The notes under the pieces: generated by a model
The model's database searches: none
What the model saw: the letters and a program-made list of their open reading frames with translations, nothing else
Told to the model about the DNA's origin: nothing
Shown: positions 21,264-33,431 of the stretch, one piece after another
Position numbering within the stretch: position 1 is the first letter of the stretch
Layout of the letters: each line of letters opens with the position of its first letter
Made by a program: the position numbers and the translations under genes
NCBI GenBank assembly: GCA_019614645.1
Contig: JABWDB010000002.1
Coordinates: 21,689,501 to 21,753,500 of the forward strand
Direction: 5' to 3'
DNA length: 64,000 nucleotides
DNA from: Stratiolaelaps scimitus
Lineage: Eukaryota > Arthropoda > Arachnida > Mesostigmata > Laelapidae

Positions 21264-23863
21264 CAGCAACACAACATCGGTAGCGGTGACGGCCCCCCGC
21301 AGAGTAGCGAAAAGTCACTAAGCCATTAGAGGTGTAAAAGACACTGCTATGCGGGAGCGAGCCGGCGAACAGCCGCGTCCGGCCCATAGGGGGTCATGAA
21401 GGATTTAAGCGTATCGAAAACTTGAGAATGACGCAAGCCGCCTTCCGCAGTAGCATACGTCGAGTACACGTTGCAACGAGATGCTGAGATACTTTGATTG
21501 GGTAGCCTATGGACGTCTTCATATCGTAGGATATGTGTGTGTGTGTGTATCAGCATTATGGGCCTGGCCATGTACCTCAACATTTGTGTGAATGCTCCGG
21601 GCTTGTAAAAGTTCGTTCCTGAAACCTCAAATGAATACTTGCAACTAGATGTTGAAAGAAACACGTTACTGTTCCTCTAGCATATGCAGCTAAGGCTAAA
21701 TCATTTGATTTTAGTGAGCTGGAATGAGTTCACTTGCCCACGCGTGTGAGAATCTAGCTTTGTTCATTCTGAGGAAATGCTCTGTTTCCAACACCAACCT
21801 ATAGCCCCATGTTATTATAAGTAGCATCGATTTGCAATACGAAAAATCGGTCAAGATCCCCTTGGTCTCAATAGCTTCGCGAGTAGCAGGCGAAGCAGAA
21901 TCAAGGCGCCTCGATAATTCTCTCTATCTATAGAAACATATCTATAGGCTCATTACAGTTTATAGTTACAGAGTATATCGCTGATCTTATAATTAGCCGG
22001 GCGTTTCCACTGCTTTCTGAGGTCAATTTTAGGATTATTTTGTCGCCGCCTCTTAAAGGTCGCTGAGCTATCTTCTACCCAGGCGACAAGCGATAAGCAT
22101 AAGTTGATTCTAGGCTGGAACCTAATATTGAGCTCTAACGCCGGCTACAAAACTTCTGGTATCGAAGTTGCTGTTCTCAGCTTTGCTGTCAGATTCCCGC
22201 TAGAGAGAGGGTATGGCGGTATCCGCGTTGATCCATCCGATTGCGTTCGGCGCAGTTGCTCAGTCTTTCAAGCGACCTTTCTTCGACCTCATTTATATTA
22301 TAGAGCTATGGCCGCCAAACATGGCGACGGGCATCGCTCCTCTAGGCTTCTGCTGCCTTAGGCTATCACCATTGTTCTGCAGAGTACATCGAGTGCGCGA
22401 CACACCGCGCCGAAGCCATTACGAGAGCATCGGCTCGCCTCGTCTCCGTCGACAATCCCGCGCTGCTCTGCTAATGGTGTTACTAGTCCTGCGGGATTCA
22501 GAGGAGGACTCGTCGGCCTGGCGATCCCTGCCGATCGCCTGATCGTTGCTGTCTCCGGTGGCATCGACACACCACTGTGGACACCACACTACAGAAGGCA
22601 TCAGTAGCGTCAGTAGCATATGGTCGCTCGGGAGGCCCCGGTGGCGTTCGGGTTCTCCATAGCAGTCAGGGCTATACCCGCCTCGGCGTTGACGATACTC
22701 GTGGTCGTACTTCAGCTAGTCTGCTAGCCGGCAACTCCCATCATCCCAATGCCATCAGCAGCGCAGGAGTGAAATAGCAGTAGATCCGGAGCTGGTCTGA
22801 GTCCCGTCGAGCGGCACTACCACACAACTAGTACGACTACAAGCACTGGTTCTATCACCAGCAGAGCTACGACGCCGGCGACGACTACGGACACACCACA
22901 GTAGTCATCATAGTAGAAATTGGAAGGTTGAAGAAGTGGCAGCGTTCAGCAGTGTGGCTTAGGAGGAGTACTTCATATAGTGCAATAGCCGCCAGACCGC
23001 TAGCTCAGCTAGTACTAGTCAGCCAGCCAGTCACTACCCTACGCTCTCAATATCATTCTCATACACTGAGAGAGAGAGAGTGTGACAGCCTCTCCTTTCT
23101 ACTGAGCGCTCCAACCGAAGGATCAACTCGACTCGACTCAATCTAATGCAAGCACAACAAACGAACGCTGGGAGGGCCAGGCCCTCTTCTTCATTCGGCG
23201 ATATCGGAGCACGTCATGCCACTGGCATCTATAGTCATAGCCAGTCCGCTCTATTATAAGCTCTACAGGACGGCATATATATATATATATATATAAGCAT
23301 AAGCAGCTGTGTGTGTACATATGGATACATGCTTCTATCAGCATTGACAAACTTTACGTCGACTGGTCATCGACGACGTTCAATTAGTAAAACGCCTGTT
23401 ATAGACATTCAGATCGCTCGCTCTCAAGCCGCTCCCTCTCTCTCTCCGCAGCATAGCGCGGCTCTGACATCGGCGTTCGGATTGCCTCCAACTGGAGCCT
23501 TTAGCAGCCGCAGTAGCCACTCGGAGTGTGTCGTCAGGTAGACAACTCATGAAACGCATCGCTCGTTGAAAAGCACTGCGAACACTGGAGTGCTCTTCGA
23601 CACAGCTTTTGCTGTCTCTATGGCCGCCGCAAAAGGCACACTTAGCTGGCAATCGACGCTAGAGCAACGGTAGATCGAGATGCCAAGTTGTTCGTTGGAG
23701 GCCAACAGTTGGGATCGAATGATCCATGTGAATCTATGCGGACACTGTGATGAATTGTAGGAGTCACGCTGTTCCTCTCGCGGAGAGAAAATCGCCGCGC
23801 TGCCGTTACTGCGCGACCCGTTGAAGATTAGATATATCACATTATGTGATGAGAATTAACTAG

Positions 23864-23881
23864 CCCCCCCCCCCCCCCCCC
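23864..23881. repeat. C18 homopolymer
   Basis: Eighteen consecutive cytosines, far longer than any other C or G run in the window. Could form i-motif/G-quadruplex structures or be a length-unstable or assembly-error site. Confidence 0.95.
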
Positions 23882-25219
23882 TCCCATGCTACTGAAGTGC
23901 TATCCACACTATGGTGCTATCCGGCGATTACGAAGCAACTGGCAGCTACATGACGGTGGCCGTCATGTGTCAGCGATTAAGTCTGCCCAACAATGATGAT
24001 CGTTGGATCGGTTGATCTGCCACCCACGAACCCGTATGGTCGTGGCGGCGGCGGCCGCCTCACCTCCTCGTGACGTACCTCATTTCTCTCGTCGATGACG
24101 TGATGACGAATTCGACTTCGAGTTCGTCTTCTACTGCAACTGCTGTTACTGTGATTTTTCTATTGACAGATGATCGTAGTCGAGTGCGCCATGTAGTACA
24201 ATACTTGGTCTGGTCAGGGTGGAGAGCACTTTTGGCAGGGCAATGTTGTATGCCTCAGGGGAATCTGCATACGACAGGGGCGAGGAAGGGTAATCGGACA
24301 TAACGAGCAAGGTGATTGATGATGAAAATTATTATCAGTATCATATTTACTATGAATTCATCTTGACATTGTAACAAGTAGACAACGTGGATCATACTTG
24401 CGGGCACATGTGTGCTTTGGTTTAAAAACGTGTGCACTTCCCTCGGCAACTTCGCGCATTGCGAGGACTCATTCTTTGTTAACTTTAGATAAATAGATAG
24501 ATAGATAATCTCTAATCTTATGAACGGTTCCAACAGCGAGCTGATAACTCAGTAACGAAAACCTAACGATGACTGTTGGCTTAGCGGCCATGCCGTCTTT
24601 CGTAAAATTTCATTAAGCGTGAAAAATTGTGCGATGAGCTATTTGATCGGCTTCAGTGAGTCCGGATAAAGTTACTTGATAAAAGCGCATAATAATTCAC
24701 TTCAATAATCGGATCTTAGCACAGATATTCATGATTATCTCTCTATACAACTGATATCCCCAACATTACCACTACAGTATATCGATATCAGCTACAACGG
24801 CACGAACGGCGGTTTTATAGCTGGCTAGTTATACACATGCGCCACATTAGCCGATTTCAATGACTATATTGTTATTTCCCTAAATCCAACCCCTTCCGTA
24901 TGCATCCTATTAAACGATTACGGCAATGGGCAGCACCCGAAACGATGTTCACAAAAATCTGCTACTTTTAACTTTATAAATATCGCAGTTCACCCCCGCC
25001 CCCGCGAATGCCGCTGCTTTGTAGTAATGCCCCAAAACAGAGCCTAAGCTATTAACGCTTACCAAGTAAATTTTCTCGTTCGGAATCGCCGCAGAGCTAC
25101 TAGAGTAATCTCTCGTCTTGTTATTATACCAATAATGATAGACAGATAGTTATATTCTAGATATTATTGCATAGGGATATATCGCCAGCGACCAGCGATG
25201 CGCGAGATAGCAACCTGCA

Positions 25220-25275
25220 ATATATATACATATATATAATTTTTTTTCTTAAAAAAAAATATATATATATACATA
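25220..25275. repeat. AT-only fold-back
   Basis: TA units, then a T8 block, a short CTT turn, an A9 block and TA units again. The two halves are roughly complementary and could extrude as a cruciform. Confidence 0.8.
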
Positions 25276-25967
25276 CACTATCGTCGTGCGCTACTCGTGA
25301 ATGATATAGCGTTATCAGCACGACGGTGGACGAACCTCGTCATCACCACCGGTGAGTCGGGCAACGAACGTCTGCGATCCGGCCGCTTCAGCCACTGAGG
25401 GCAGCCATTCGTCAACTCTACACTTATTATATGTATAAGACCGTGTCGATCTGTAGTAGATACTGAAAGATGGGCTTCTTTGCGGTATGGATGAATGTCT
25501 GTACACGTGTGTCTGTGCGTGATAACGTGCCGGCGGCGGCGGCGGTGGTGTTGTTGGTCGCGCTATGGTAGTGCTTGGTGTGCACTCGCGTCACCCATCT
25601 AACGTCGTCTACCGCCCAGCTCGTCCACTGCTGCCGGTGCTGCTTCTCTGTCATCTTTGAATTCGACGACGACGTCGTCGACTACACGTGGAAGCGTTGG
25701 AAGAGACAAAGCCGACGCATGGACAGTCAGCCAGTTAGATATACAGAATCGTCAGTCGACGGTATAGCGCGCCGTCTAGCGGTTCAACCGCTACCGCTAA
25801 TGCTGCTGCTGCCGCCGCCTAAAGGTTCCAGATGTTGACCATATGATCGTAATAATCTCCTCCGCCGCCGCCGCTGCTGCTGCTGCTCAGGACACCTTAC
25901 TACGATTATGATGATTATTACGTCGTGAGCGGCTTTAGAGCGGCCCGCCGTTTCGCCTTAAGAACAG

Positions 25968-25996
25968 CAGCAGCAGCAGCAACAGCAACAGCAACA
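25968..25996. repeat. (CAG)n/(CAA)n
   Basis: CAG units followed by CAACAG units; no flanking coding evidence. Confidence 0.9.
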
Positions 25997-26198
25997 ATCC
26001 GTCTATGGGACATGATACAGAGAGTGGACGACAATCTCGAGGGCGTCAGAGGTCTCGTTCGGTCGACTCAGTCAGGATGATGTCGAAACGATGTTGCTAT
26101 TCGGCCGACTCATTGTTGTTGCTATTGTTGTTGTTGTTATTAAATGGTCACGCTCACACACACACATGTGTACTCGTCCGTCTAGAAGAAGGAGCTGT

Positions 26199-26199
<1 letters not shown>

Positions 26200-26234
<35 letters not shown>
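26200..26234. repeat. (GA)17 microsatellite
   Basis: Uninterrupted GA units, then gggagagagaaag. First of a series of GA/CT tracts up to 28481. Confidence 0.95.
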
Positions 26235-26243
<9 letters not shown>

Positions 26244-26540
26244 AAGATACTCACATGCTCCATGGAGGCATTTGCTAAGTCGATTCCTTTAGCGCACAGA
26301 ACGACAAGGGATATGTATTGCCCATTCCAATCAAGAATCGTGTGTTGTCGTAGGCAGGAGAACGGCGAATAGATAACGACGGATAGAGCTAAATATATCA
26401 TATTTAACACGTTGTATCGGTGCATGAAAATACAAGACGCTTCAAATTGTACTGCATTTGTGTAAATCTGGTTTTGCTAGTACTATTACTACTATTATTG
26501 GTTTGCTGCGGCAGCTTTTTTTATTGTTGACCACCATGGC

Positions 26541-26570
26541 TATATATATATATATATATATAATATATAT
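26541..26570. repeat. (TA)n microsatellite
   Basis: TA units with one phase slip (taat) near the end. Confidence 0.95.
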
Positions 26571-26821
26571 GTGCTCGGTTGGTTGAAGAATTTCGTCGGT
26601 CTGAAAACTCTTTTAGTTTTCGCCTCTCATCACTGCACAATTAATTACAACGCTAGAGTATTAGTTCTTATATAGTCACCTGTCACAACATAGTCGTAGT
26701 GATGCACATCATGATGACGAAAACAGCCCTATGAATGTGTCTAGGTCACAAGTGCAGGCAAATTTAGACAACATTAGCAGCGGTAGCAACAGCTCGTGCT
26801 TGGAAGGTTGGTTGTACGGCA

Positions 26822-26846
26822 AAGAGAGAGAGCGAGAGAGAGAGAG
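26822..26846. repeat. (GA)n microsatellite, interrupted
   Basis: GA units with gc interruptions. Confidence 0.9.
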
Positions 26847-27141
26847 CGAACTTACTATTATACTGAAGGGGATTATCTGTTTAGACGAGTGATGACGACA
26901 GGTAGTTCTCCTCGTAGAACTCGTCTCGCCTCCCCTCTTCGTAGTAGTATAATACTACTGCAACTATTAGTAGTAGCAGTAGCAGATTTCATGGGTGATA
27001 CAACAATTGGATACAATACTCTACGGCCAGTCAATGAATCAGCTACCCAATAGTACGCTACGGGGCAGCCACGGCGGTGCTCGAGCGCGTGGCCGGCCCA
27101 GCTCTTCCGAGAGTTGGTTTCGAGATTGGTTTTTTCCTGTT

Positions 27142-27163
27142 TCTCTCTCTCTCTCTCTCTCTC
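27142..27163. repeat. (TC)11 microsatellite
   Basis: Uninterrupted TC units. A shorter CT run lies near 27431-27443. Confidence 0.95.
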
Positions 27164-27960
27164 GATCGCGGTGGCTCCATTCGAGCCTTTCTTGCTCATC
27201 CCATCATGTTGTTGTAGTATTTATTGTTGTCCCCACTTAAGCCAAACGGCTTAAGCAGCTAATCTGCGGGAGCTGCCCGCCGCTGTTGAGGTTGCTACTG
27301 CTGTTGTAACAGCAGCCATCGTCGTTGTCGCAATCGAGGCTACTGCTCCGGCTGCTAGCGTCATTGTTGCTATTGCTTCTGATGGAGCTGATTTGGCCGT
27401 TTCGTCAATTTCAGCGCCGGGCACTACGATGCTCTCTCTCTCTCCAAGTCTCTCTCCTAGTCTGTCTCACAAACCTCTAAATCCACTAACTTCTCTGGTT
27501 GCCGCTCCCGCGCAGATCTCGTTGACGCTGGCTTGCTCACCTAATCACTGTTCGGCTGTTTTGGTATTCAGAAAAGATGAACGCGGACGGGACGCAGAGG
27601 CGAAAAATGGTCGAGAACCGCAGGATGAAAAAATGATCCAAGCTTCAGTCACTGCGCATTCAAGGATGCTGGCTCGGCGCAGCCATTGAGTGCTGTCGTG
27701 GTTATCCAGGTTGTCGTACTGGCGGTTGGTCTGATCCTTCGGCCGCTTCTCAGCCTACTCTCGCTTGTGTACACCCGTTGACCGAGTAGACGGGCGCCAA
27801 TGATCGTTTGAATCGAATCCGACGCGAAGTATCACGCAGTCGTCGTCCACGATCTCTACGAGCTGATGTTCAGAAGAGCCGTTTAGCTAAGAAACCGCTT
27901 AGAAACTGCTCTCCTGCCGACCCATCTATTCTGTAGCGTATCTTTTCTGTATAGCCCCTG

Positions 27961-27997
<37 letters not shown>

Positions 27998-28015
27998 CTA
28001 TATATACACACATAC
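27961..28015. repeat. Compound (TC)n(TA)n microsatellite
   Basis: TC units pass directly into TA units, then ACA. It lies about 50 bp upstream of the microexon candidate. Confidence 0.95.
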
Positions 28016-28065
28016 ATACTATGGCTCACTCTCCTTCTGGTTCTAGTTCCTTTCGTTCCCTTCAG

Positions 28066-28074
28066 CTATGCAAA
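28066..28074 (+). CDS. Candidate 9-nt microexon
   Basis: Plus strand. The acceptor gttcctttcgttcccttcag (end 28065) and the donor gtgagt (from 28075) are both strong and enclose CTATGCAAA, three codons if phase 0, with no effect on downstream frame. The close spacing of two good sites is the only evidence. It lies between the exons at 14296 and 33351, inside what would be their intron. Confidence 0.22.
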
Positions 28075-28436
28075 GTGAGTGACAATGGGTGGTGACACAG
28101 AGAGATTGGCTGCTTAAGAGTGGCGCAGCACTAGGGCGTCCAGCAATGAGATTAACCGCCTCGCTTTGCAAAGTCGATTGTCGGCGGCGCCCTCCTACCC
28201 CGGAGTCGTCCTACCGCTCGCAGCATCGAAACCAGTAGAGGGAGAAGAGAGAGAGAGAGATTTAGTTATAGACTCAGCGACAGAGAGAGAGAGAACATGA
28301 ATCACGAAGCCAGCCAAGATGGAGGAAACCAGTTGGGAGAAAGAAGAAACTTCAATGGTTTAATCGCAAAATTGCAAAGGAGGCGAACTCAAGGGGGATG
28401 GAACCGCTTCTGAATGAAATAGACTTGCAGCACGAA

Positions 28437-28445
<9 letters not shown>

Positions 28446-28481
<36 letters not shown>
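28446..28481. repeat. (GA)18 microsatellite
   Basis: Uninterrupted GA units. Smaller GA runs lie at about 28246-28260 and 28282-28294. Confidence 0.95.
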
Positions 28482-28485
<4 letters not shown>

Positions 28486-31400
28486 TAGCCGAAGCAGAGG
28501 CAGAATCTGCCACAGGTACAAGGTATAATACGTGCAGAAGAAGTTAACGACGAAGTCTGTGGCGATCAGGACAGACAGTCCGTCTGCCCATTGCATATTG
28601 CGCGCCACAAAGTCAGTGAGTCAGTCAGCCGGGCTCAGCTGCCTGTTGGTTGGTTGGTTGCTGTCTCGTTGGTGACTCGTGTAATGTCACCGACGACCTG
28701 ATATGTTCTGTGCCAAGCACAGCACAGCATATGACAGAAGCAGAAGGGCACGTTGGACGAGTGGGCAAACAGAGCACCACAGTCACCACTGACTGCCATC
28801 ACTTGATTGGCATTCGCAATCATTACGGCGGGTCAGATTGGCGGTCGAAGACTCATCTACTCACACACGTTGCGTTAGACGCCTCAGGACTCATCAGAAT
28901 TGAGGTGGTGCGCAGCCGTATGGGTGTAACCAGCTGGTGTTAACTCCAAGGATCCTGGAGTTCGAGGATCTGTACTGTAGAGGGCGCTGTACGCTACGAA
29001 TTGTTGTCGCGTTCATGTATATATGTATGTCAGATTGGACACACACACACACACACATAAACAGATCGGCTTCGTGGCCTAAACCTGAGCCTCTGCCGTT
29101 CGCTATGGTTGGCTCAGTAAGCAGTTAACAACCTCATTTGCATTGCACTTGCATTTGGGAGCGACTTTTTCAACGATGGCCCGCGCGACCAATTGGGTGA
29201 AGAAAAGCTTTGGTCGTCGAAATCGAACCTGTATATTCACTCCGAGATAGGATTAGGTAGAATATTGGATTCTCTAAGGGATCTCTCGTGTGCAACACAG
29301 CGCTTACGGAGATTCACACACAGAAAGATCGGTCGTCGTCGTCGTCGAGAGGTGTGTTGTATATAGAGTTAATAATAAATCATTCACTATCATTTTATCA
29401 TAGCTGTACACGTCACGATGTAGTTTACCTATAAGTATAGCGATTTAGGTAACGTCGGAATGTATTAAATTATAGTTGTGACTCAAGCTTGGAGCGAAGG
29501 CCTTGTTAGTGGCGACATTGGCCGTAAGTCATTTAAAGCAACGCTTCAATAACCTAGAGGGCTTTATATATTGATTTTAAATGTTGTCTAATTTCGGCCA
29601 GTGATCGCATCATTCAAAAAACAAATGGATGCTCTACCGCGGAACCAGTGATGGACTCTGTCGCTGAGGTGTACGAATTAGAGCCCGTTACGTTCACTAA
29701 AAAAACCGAAAGAGCCCGACATATTAACGACGCAGCGCACGTATACTGAGCAGCTTGGCGGATCACAATATCGGAGACAATGGTGGATGGATCGGCGTTC
29801 AGCATAAACGACAGTCAACTGGAAATGTCCTCGAATGGAAATTTTAGTTGTCTCACACAGACCGATGTTACTGTGCTTGTATCGCGCCATGCTGCAGGGT
29901 GACAAACATTGATTTGCCTCGTTTTTCCTGTTAATGGCCATACAACAATGAACTCAACGGCATCTCATTTTGCCTTTAGAGAATACAGGAGTCTGTTCCC
30001 TTCATACATTACAAAATCTTCGCGTAAACCGCCGGTGTAGAGACTCCACACAATTGACCTCTACCCGTTTCATTGTCCCGCCACGCCATTCGTATTCGGG
30101 CATTCTTGTTGAAAGATTCCAGCCATCGCCCCGGACAATATTCCTTCTCTCGGAGTTTTGCCCAAGCTCGACCGAAGCATAACACTCATGATTCGTCCAC
30201 ACACCGAGATGGTTTAAGGTTTCGAAATGCTTGCAGTCATCCGTTCTTAAAGACTGCGGACGATCTTAAGTCATCAGCGATTATCGCGTCCACTGTCGCA
30301 AACCCAACGTATGCGAAGAGATCAAGAGTCGTTGCCGAGCCGACAACGAGAGTGAGAGATACACCGGACTGTTCGGCTCGCCGTCCGCTATTCTTTAGCA
30401 TGACACGGGTCCATCCATAAACGAAAATGTATACGCTAGCTAATCTCTCTGCGGTTGGTAGCCCTAGAAGCTGTACTGGCAGTACGGACGTAACAGGGGT
30501 GGCATGCTGTCGCCGCGCCATTCGTGGTCGAGTTTACCCGCACTCGCAGATATGAACGACCATATTACGACGAATGTATTTAGCCTTCTGACAGACTCTA
30601 ACCGGCCTTTTTTTTCTTCTATCCAGATGTCTCTATCGACCCGTGCGTGTGCGCGCTATCAATAGACACAGCGAGTAGTAGTAGTACTCGACGTTTGTCG
30701 TCAGCCTGTTTATGACACTTTTTTTTTCACCTAATCCCGCTAATCCATTTATGAGGAGAGCATGTGCGTGCGGCCCTTGAAGGATGCGGGAGAGCTGGCG
30801 CTCCCGGCTGTCCCGTCGGCATGAGCCACCCACATGAGCAGCAGTGGTGCTGTGTCAGGTCCAGGACGCATCCAGCCGGAGATATCCAGTTCGCTCCCAT
30901 TGTCGTTCTTATCCCTTCCCGAGCGATCGACGACAGGGCTTTCCGACCTGTCCACCTCGGCTAGAGATGGACAGAGAACGAATCACATGATGTACTAAAG
31001 TGACACACGACGACGACAAGCCTATCATCGAAACCATAGCAGGTCCGGCCCACAAGCGCAATCACAGTAATGCCAATAGGCAGCAATTATATGGCCTGCA
31101 GTTGATCCAAAGAAGAGGCTGCCATTTTGGCCTCCGGCGTCCGCGGCGCAGCGGTAAAAAGAATATAAGCACAGAATAGGGTTCCCGTGTACAAATCGCT
31201 GCGTCTGTGCGTAATGGCGATGTTATCCAGCAACGCCATAGACATGCGTGATCGCGGATCTATAATCTACGGTCTACCCATAGACGTATGTATAATAGGC
31301 TGATGGGCACTGTCGTCATTGTTGTTGTTGTTGCTGGTGGTGACGGTGCTGTTGTTGTTGTTCCTGGTCATCTAGTTTCGCCTGGATCAAAAGTCGTCGT

Positions 31401-31806
31401 TGGTCTCCTGTATACCCGCCGTTAGCAGCCAACGCCCCTGCTGCTGCGGCGGCAGCTGCTCTTGCCGTTCGCCGATCGAGTATCGTTCCTCCGGGCGACT
31501 AACGCTACTGATTCTTTTCTCTCTGCTCAGAGAGACCGCCACGACCTCCACTCTCGGCATTCGCTGTACCTTACAGAATGGAATCTGATTGTCATTATAA
31601 CACAACGACATATCTACGAAGATGTCGTGAATCCTAACATCTCTAGCTGAGCCAACTATAAGACAACACGTAGTAATCATCGATTGCTGTCCGCCTTTAC
31701 GCTGATTACAGCGCTTTTCTTTCTGTCCGCGGTAATCACGTTGTCATCGTCGCCTGCGAGGCCTGTTCCCGCGTTCGCGCGACGCCGTAGTCTTATACAC
31801 ACACGC

Positions 31807-31831
31807 ATATATATATATATATATATATATA
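31807..31831. repeat. (TA)12 microsatellite
   Basis: Uninterrupted alternating TA. The tract gives a YIYIYI-type translation in both strands' open frames. Confidence 0.95.
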
Positions 31832-32472
31832 ACCGGTACCAACGAGCAGCCACAGTTTCCCGCGCTCGTCATTCGTATGAGCAATGCGACAATACGGCCG
31901 CATTCTTCTCCATTCAATCTCGCCGCGTCCGCGTGCAAGCTCATCCACGGTTCATCCTCTGCTCTCGATTTTTCTTTCTTGGCGGGGGACGGCGTGACGA
32001 GTGAGTACATCGGTTGCGTCCGTCCACCGAACACACCATCGTCAACGTCAGTCAGACAGTTAACGCGTTTTTCTGAGCTGTGCGTTGCACTGGCAGGTCG
32101 TAGAGAATTAGCACAGATAGGGAGAGAGAGAGAGAGAACGTATGAGTAAGAGGAGTAGGGAGACCTTACGGATGAGTGTGTGTCAAATGAATGAACAGGG
32201 GGAGGAGAGCGGCTTCGAATGTTTGTGCGTAATTCGCACTTCATTTATATGGCTGTGGGTGACGTCTCCGATGTACTTCACGTAAAGGACAACTTCCGTG
32301 AATGCCGTGCGTGTATGATATATAAATAGCATATACGATGTTAATTTTGTATTTTTACACGTTTACGGTAGTAGTATAACCGGGCGAAATAGTCGAGAAA
32401 TCTGCAGCAGCAGCAGCGGCATCAAATCCCATGCTGGGATCATTCGCTGGGTCTCGACACTGTCGCCCTCTA

Positions 32473-32512
32473 GATATATATATATATATATATATATGTG
32501 TATGTGTGCGTG
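32473..32512. repeat. Compound (TA)n(TG)n
   Basis: About twelve TA units followed by TG-rich sequence. It lies just upstream of the ATG at 32525. Confidence 0.95.
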
Positions 32513-32524
32513 TGTACGTTGAAC

Positions 32525-32636
32525 ATGGGACGGCAGGAGCGAAACGATGCTGCGGCGGCCGAGAACACAGAGCGGCGATTTATGAACAGGCGACGCGGCA
32601 ATGACTGCAAGCAGAGCTCCGGTATGGTTGCCAGAG
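32525..32636 (+). CDS. Possible start exon
   Basis: Plus strand. An ATG in fair context (gaac before, G at +4) begins MGRQERNDAAAAENTERRFM then NRRRGNDCKQSSGMVAR. The donor is ccagag then gtaaga. The exon is GC3-rich and would end in phase 1. The nearby TA/TG repeat gives no promoter information. The frame continues open beyond the donor, so the splice is not forced. Confidence 0.22.
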
Positions 32637-33350
32637 GTAAGATTGAAGCAGAAGACGAAACGGCCGGGCAGTGTCGACGTATTTCTGCGTCGTCGTGGTT
32701 GTCGTCGTTCACTTCGACCCATGGCCGTATCGTCTTGAGCGCCAGGCTTCAGAAAGCCTCTGCTGTCTCTGCCTGGCCCCACTGCTCGCTCTCTCACCAG
32801 ATCGCAGTTTCGGGTTGAGATTCGCACCCTGTCCACGACCACCTTTGGGGGCGGTTCGTTTTGCCCGAAGGAGCTCCGACTCTTATCCCGGCCAGTCCGA
32901 CCTTTTCCTCGTCCGTCGGAGCGGCAAAAGTCTGTTGTGTATCGCGGATAGTCGAGACACTCTGACTTCTTCAGCACTTCCCCCTTATTTTTTTCGGTTT
33001 GCCTTATCCTCACGCCCTCATCGCACAACGGGCCCATAACCACCTCGTCCCCACAACCACTACAAGCAGCCGCAGCGGCAGCAGCAGCAGCTCCTCTCGC
33101 CTTTATTTTAATAATTAAGCTTATCTCGTCACGGGCTCAGTGGGAAGTCTCTTAAGGGATATATAACTTCTTCTTAAACATCACCAGCAGCAGACACTGC
33201 AGACCGCCGTAGCCTGTCGCGATCGCGCGCTTACCGCCAGCGAGCGACTAACAGACAGACTCGACACATGGAAGGCAAACGGCGGGGGTATCGCCGGTTC
33301 GGCTCTCGGTAGCCGGCCTCGCGACGCGCCCTGCCTCACTCTCTACCTAG

Positions 33351-33431
33351 AGAAGGTGGAGACCTCTAGCGCGGGTTGCAAAGGGGCTAGTCCGTGCGCT
33401 ATTCCCATTGTACTGTGGCTGGCTACTTCGG
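33351..33431 (+). CDS. Candidate internal exon with strong sites
   Basis: Plus strand. A strong acceptor, gcctcactctctacctag, ends at 33350, and a strong donor, cttcgg then gtaagt, follows. The 81 nt need one base from the previous exon and end in phase 1. The frame reads KVETSSAGCKGASPCAIPIV then LWLATS. The start phase matches the phase-1 end of 14296-14500, so a join across a roughly 19-kb intron would read on without a stop. The hydrophobic end (AIPIVLWLA) is short for a membrane segment. Function unknown. Confidence 0.35.

Larger units (their letters stand above)
21264..26199. other. No gene seen; scattered repeats
   Basis: It includes (TG)n at 21534-21548, (AT)n at 23275-23295, C18 at 23864-23881, an AT fold-back at 25220-25275, GCC/CTG near 25860-25890 and CAG near 25968-25996. 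Long stretches (24540-25200) are AT-rich and featureless. Confidence 0.5.
28482..33350. other. No firm gene; weak acceptors and repeats
   Basis: Contains (AC)9 at 29039-29057, (TA)n at 31807-31831, and TA followed by TG at 32473-32512. Strong plus acceptors ending at 30626 (tttttttcttctatccag) and 31530 (ttcttttctctctgctcag) precede short open frames (12 and 39 codons) with no donor. They are too weak for separate calls. Confidence 0.5.

Noticed and set aside
30237..30521. Minus-strand 94-codon frame vaguely recalling the C-terminal membrane segments of monocarboxylate transporters
   Set aside because: The only resemblance is a short VLPVQLLGL-type stretch. The expected glycine/proline motif after it is absent and neighbouring minus-strand frames are not membrane-like. 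A profile search would be needed.
31531..31650. Acceptor followed by 39 open codons, terminal-exon-like
   Set aside because: Good pyrimidine tract, but acceptors followed by frames of this length are expected several times in 64 kb; no other support.
31744..32244. 166-codon minus-strand frame
   Set aside because: Includes the (TA)12 tract and serine/arginine text without domain features.
32363..33043. 226-codon minus-strand frame
   Set aside because: Runs straight through the TA/TG microsatellite (IYIYIY); the non-repeat half shows no recognisable domain.
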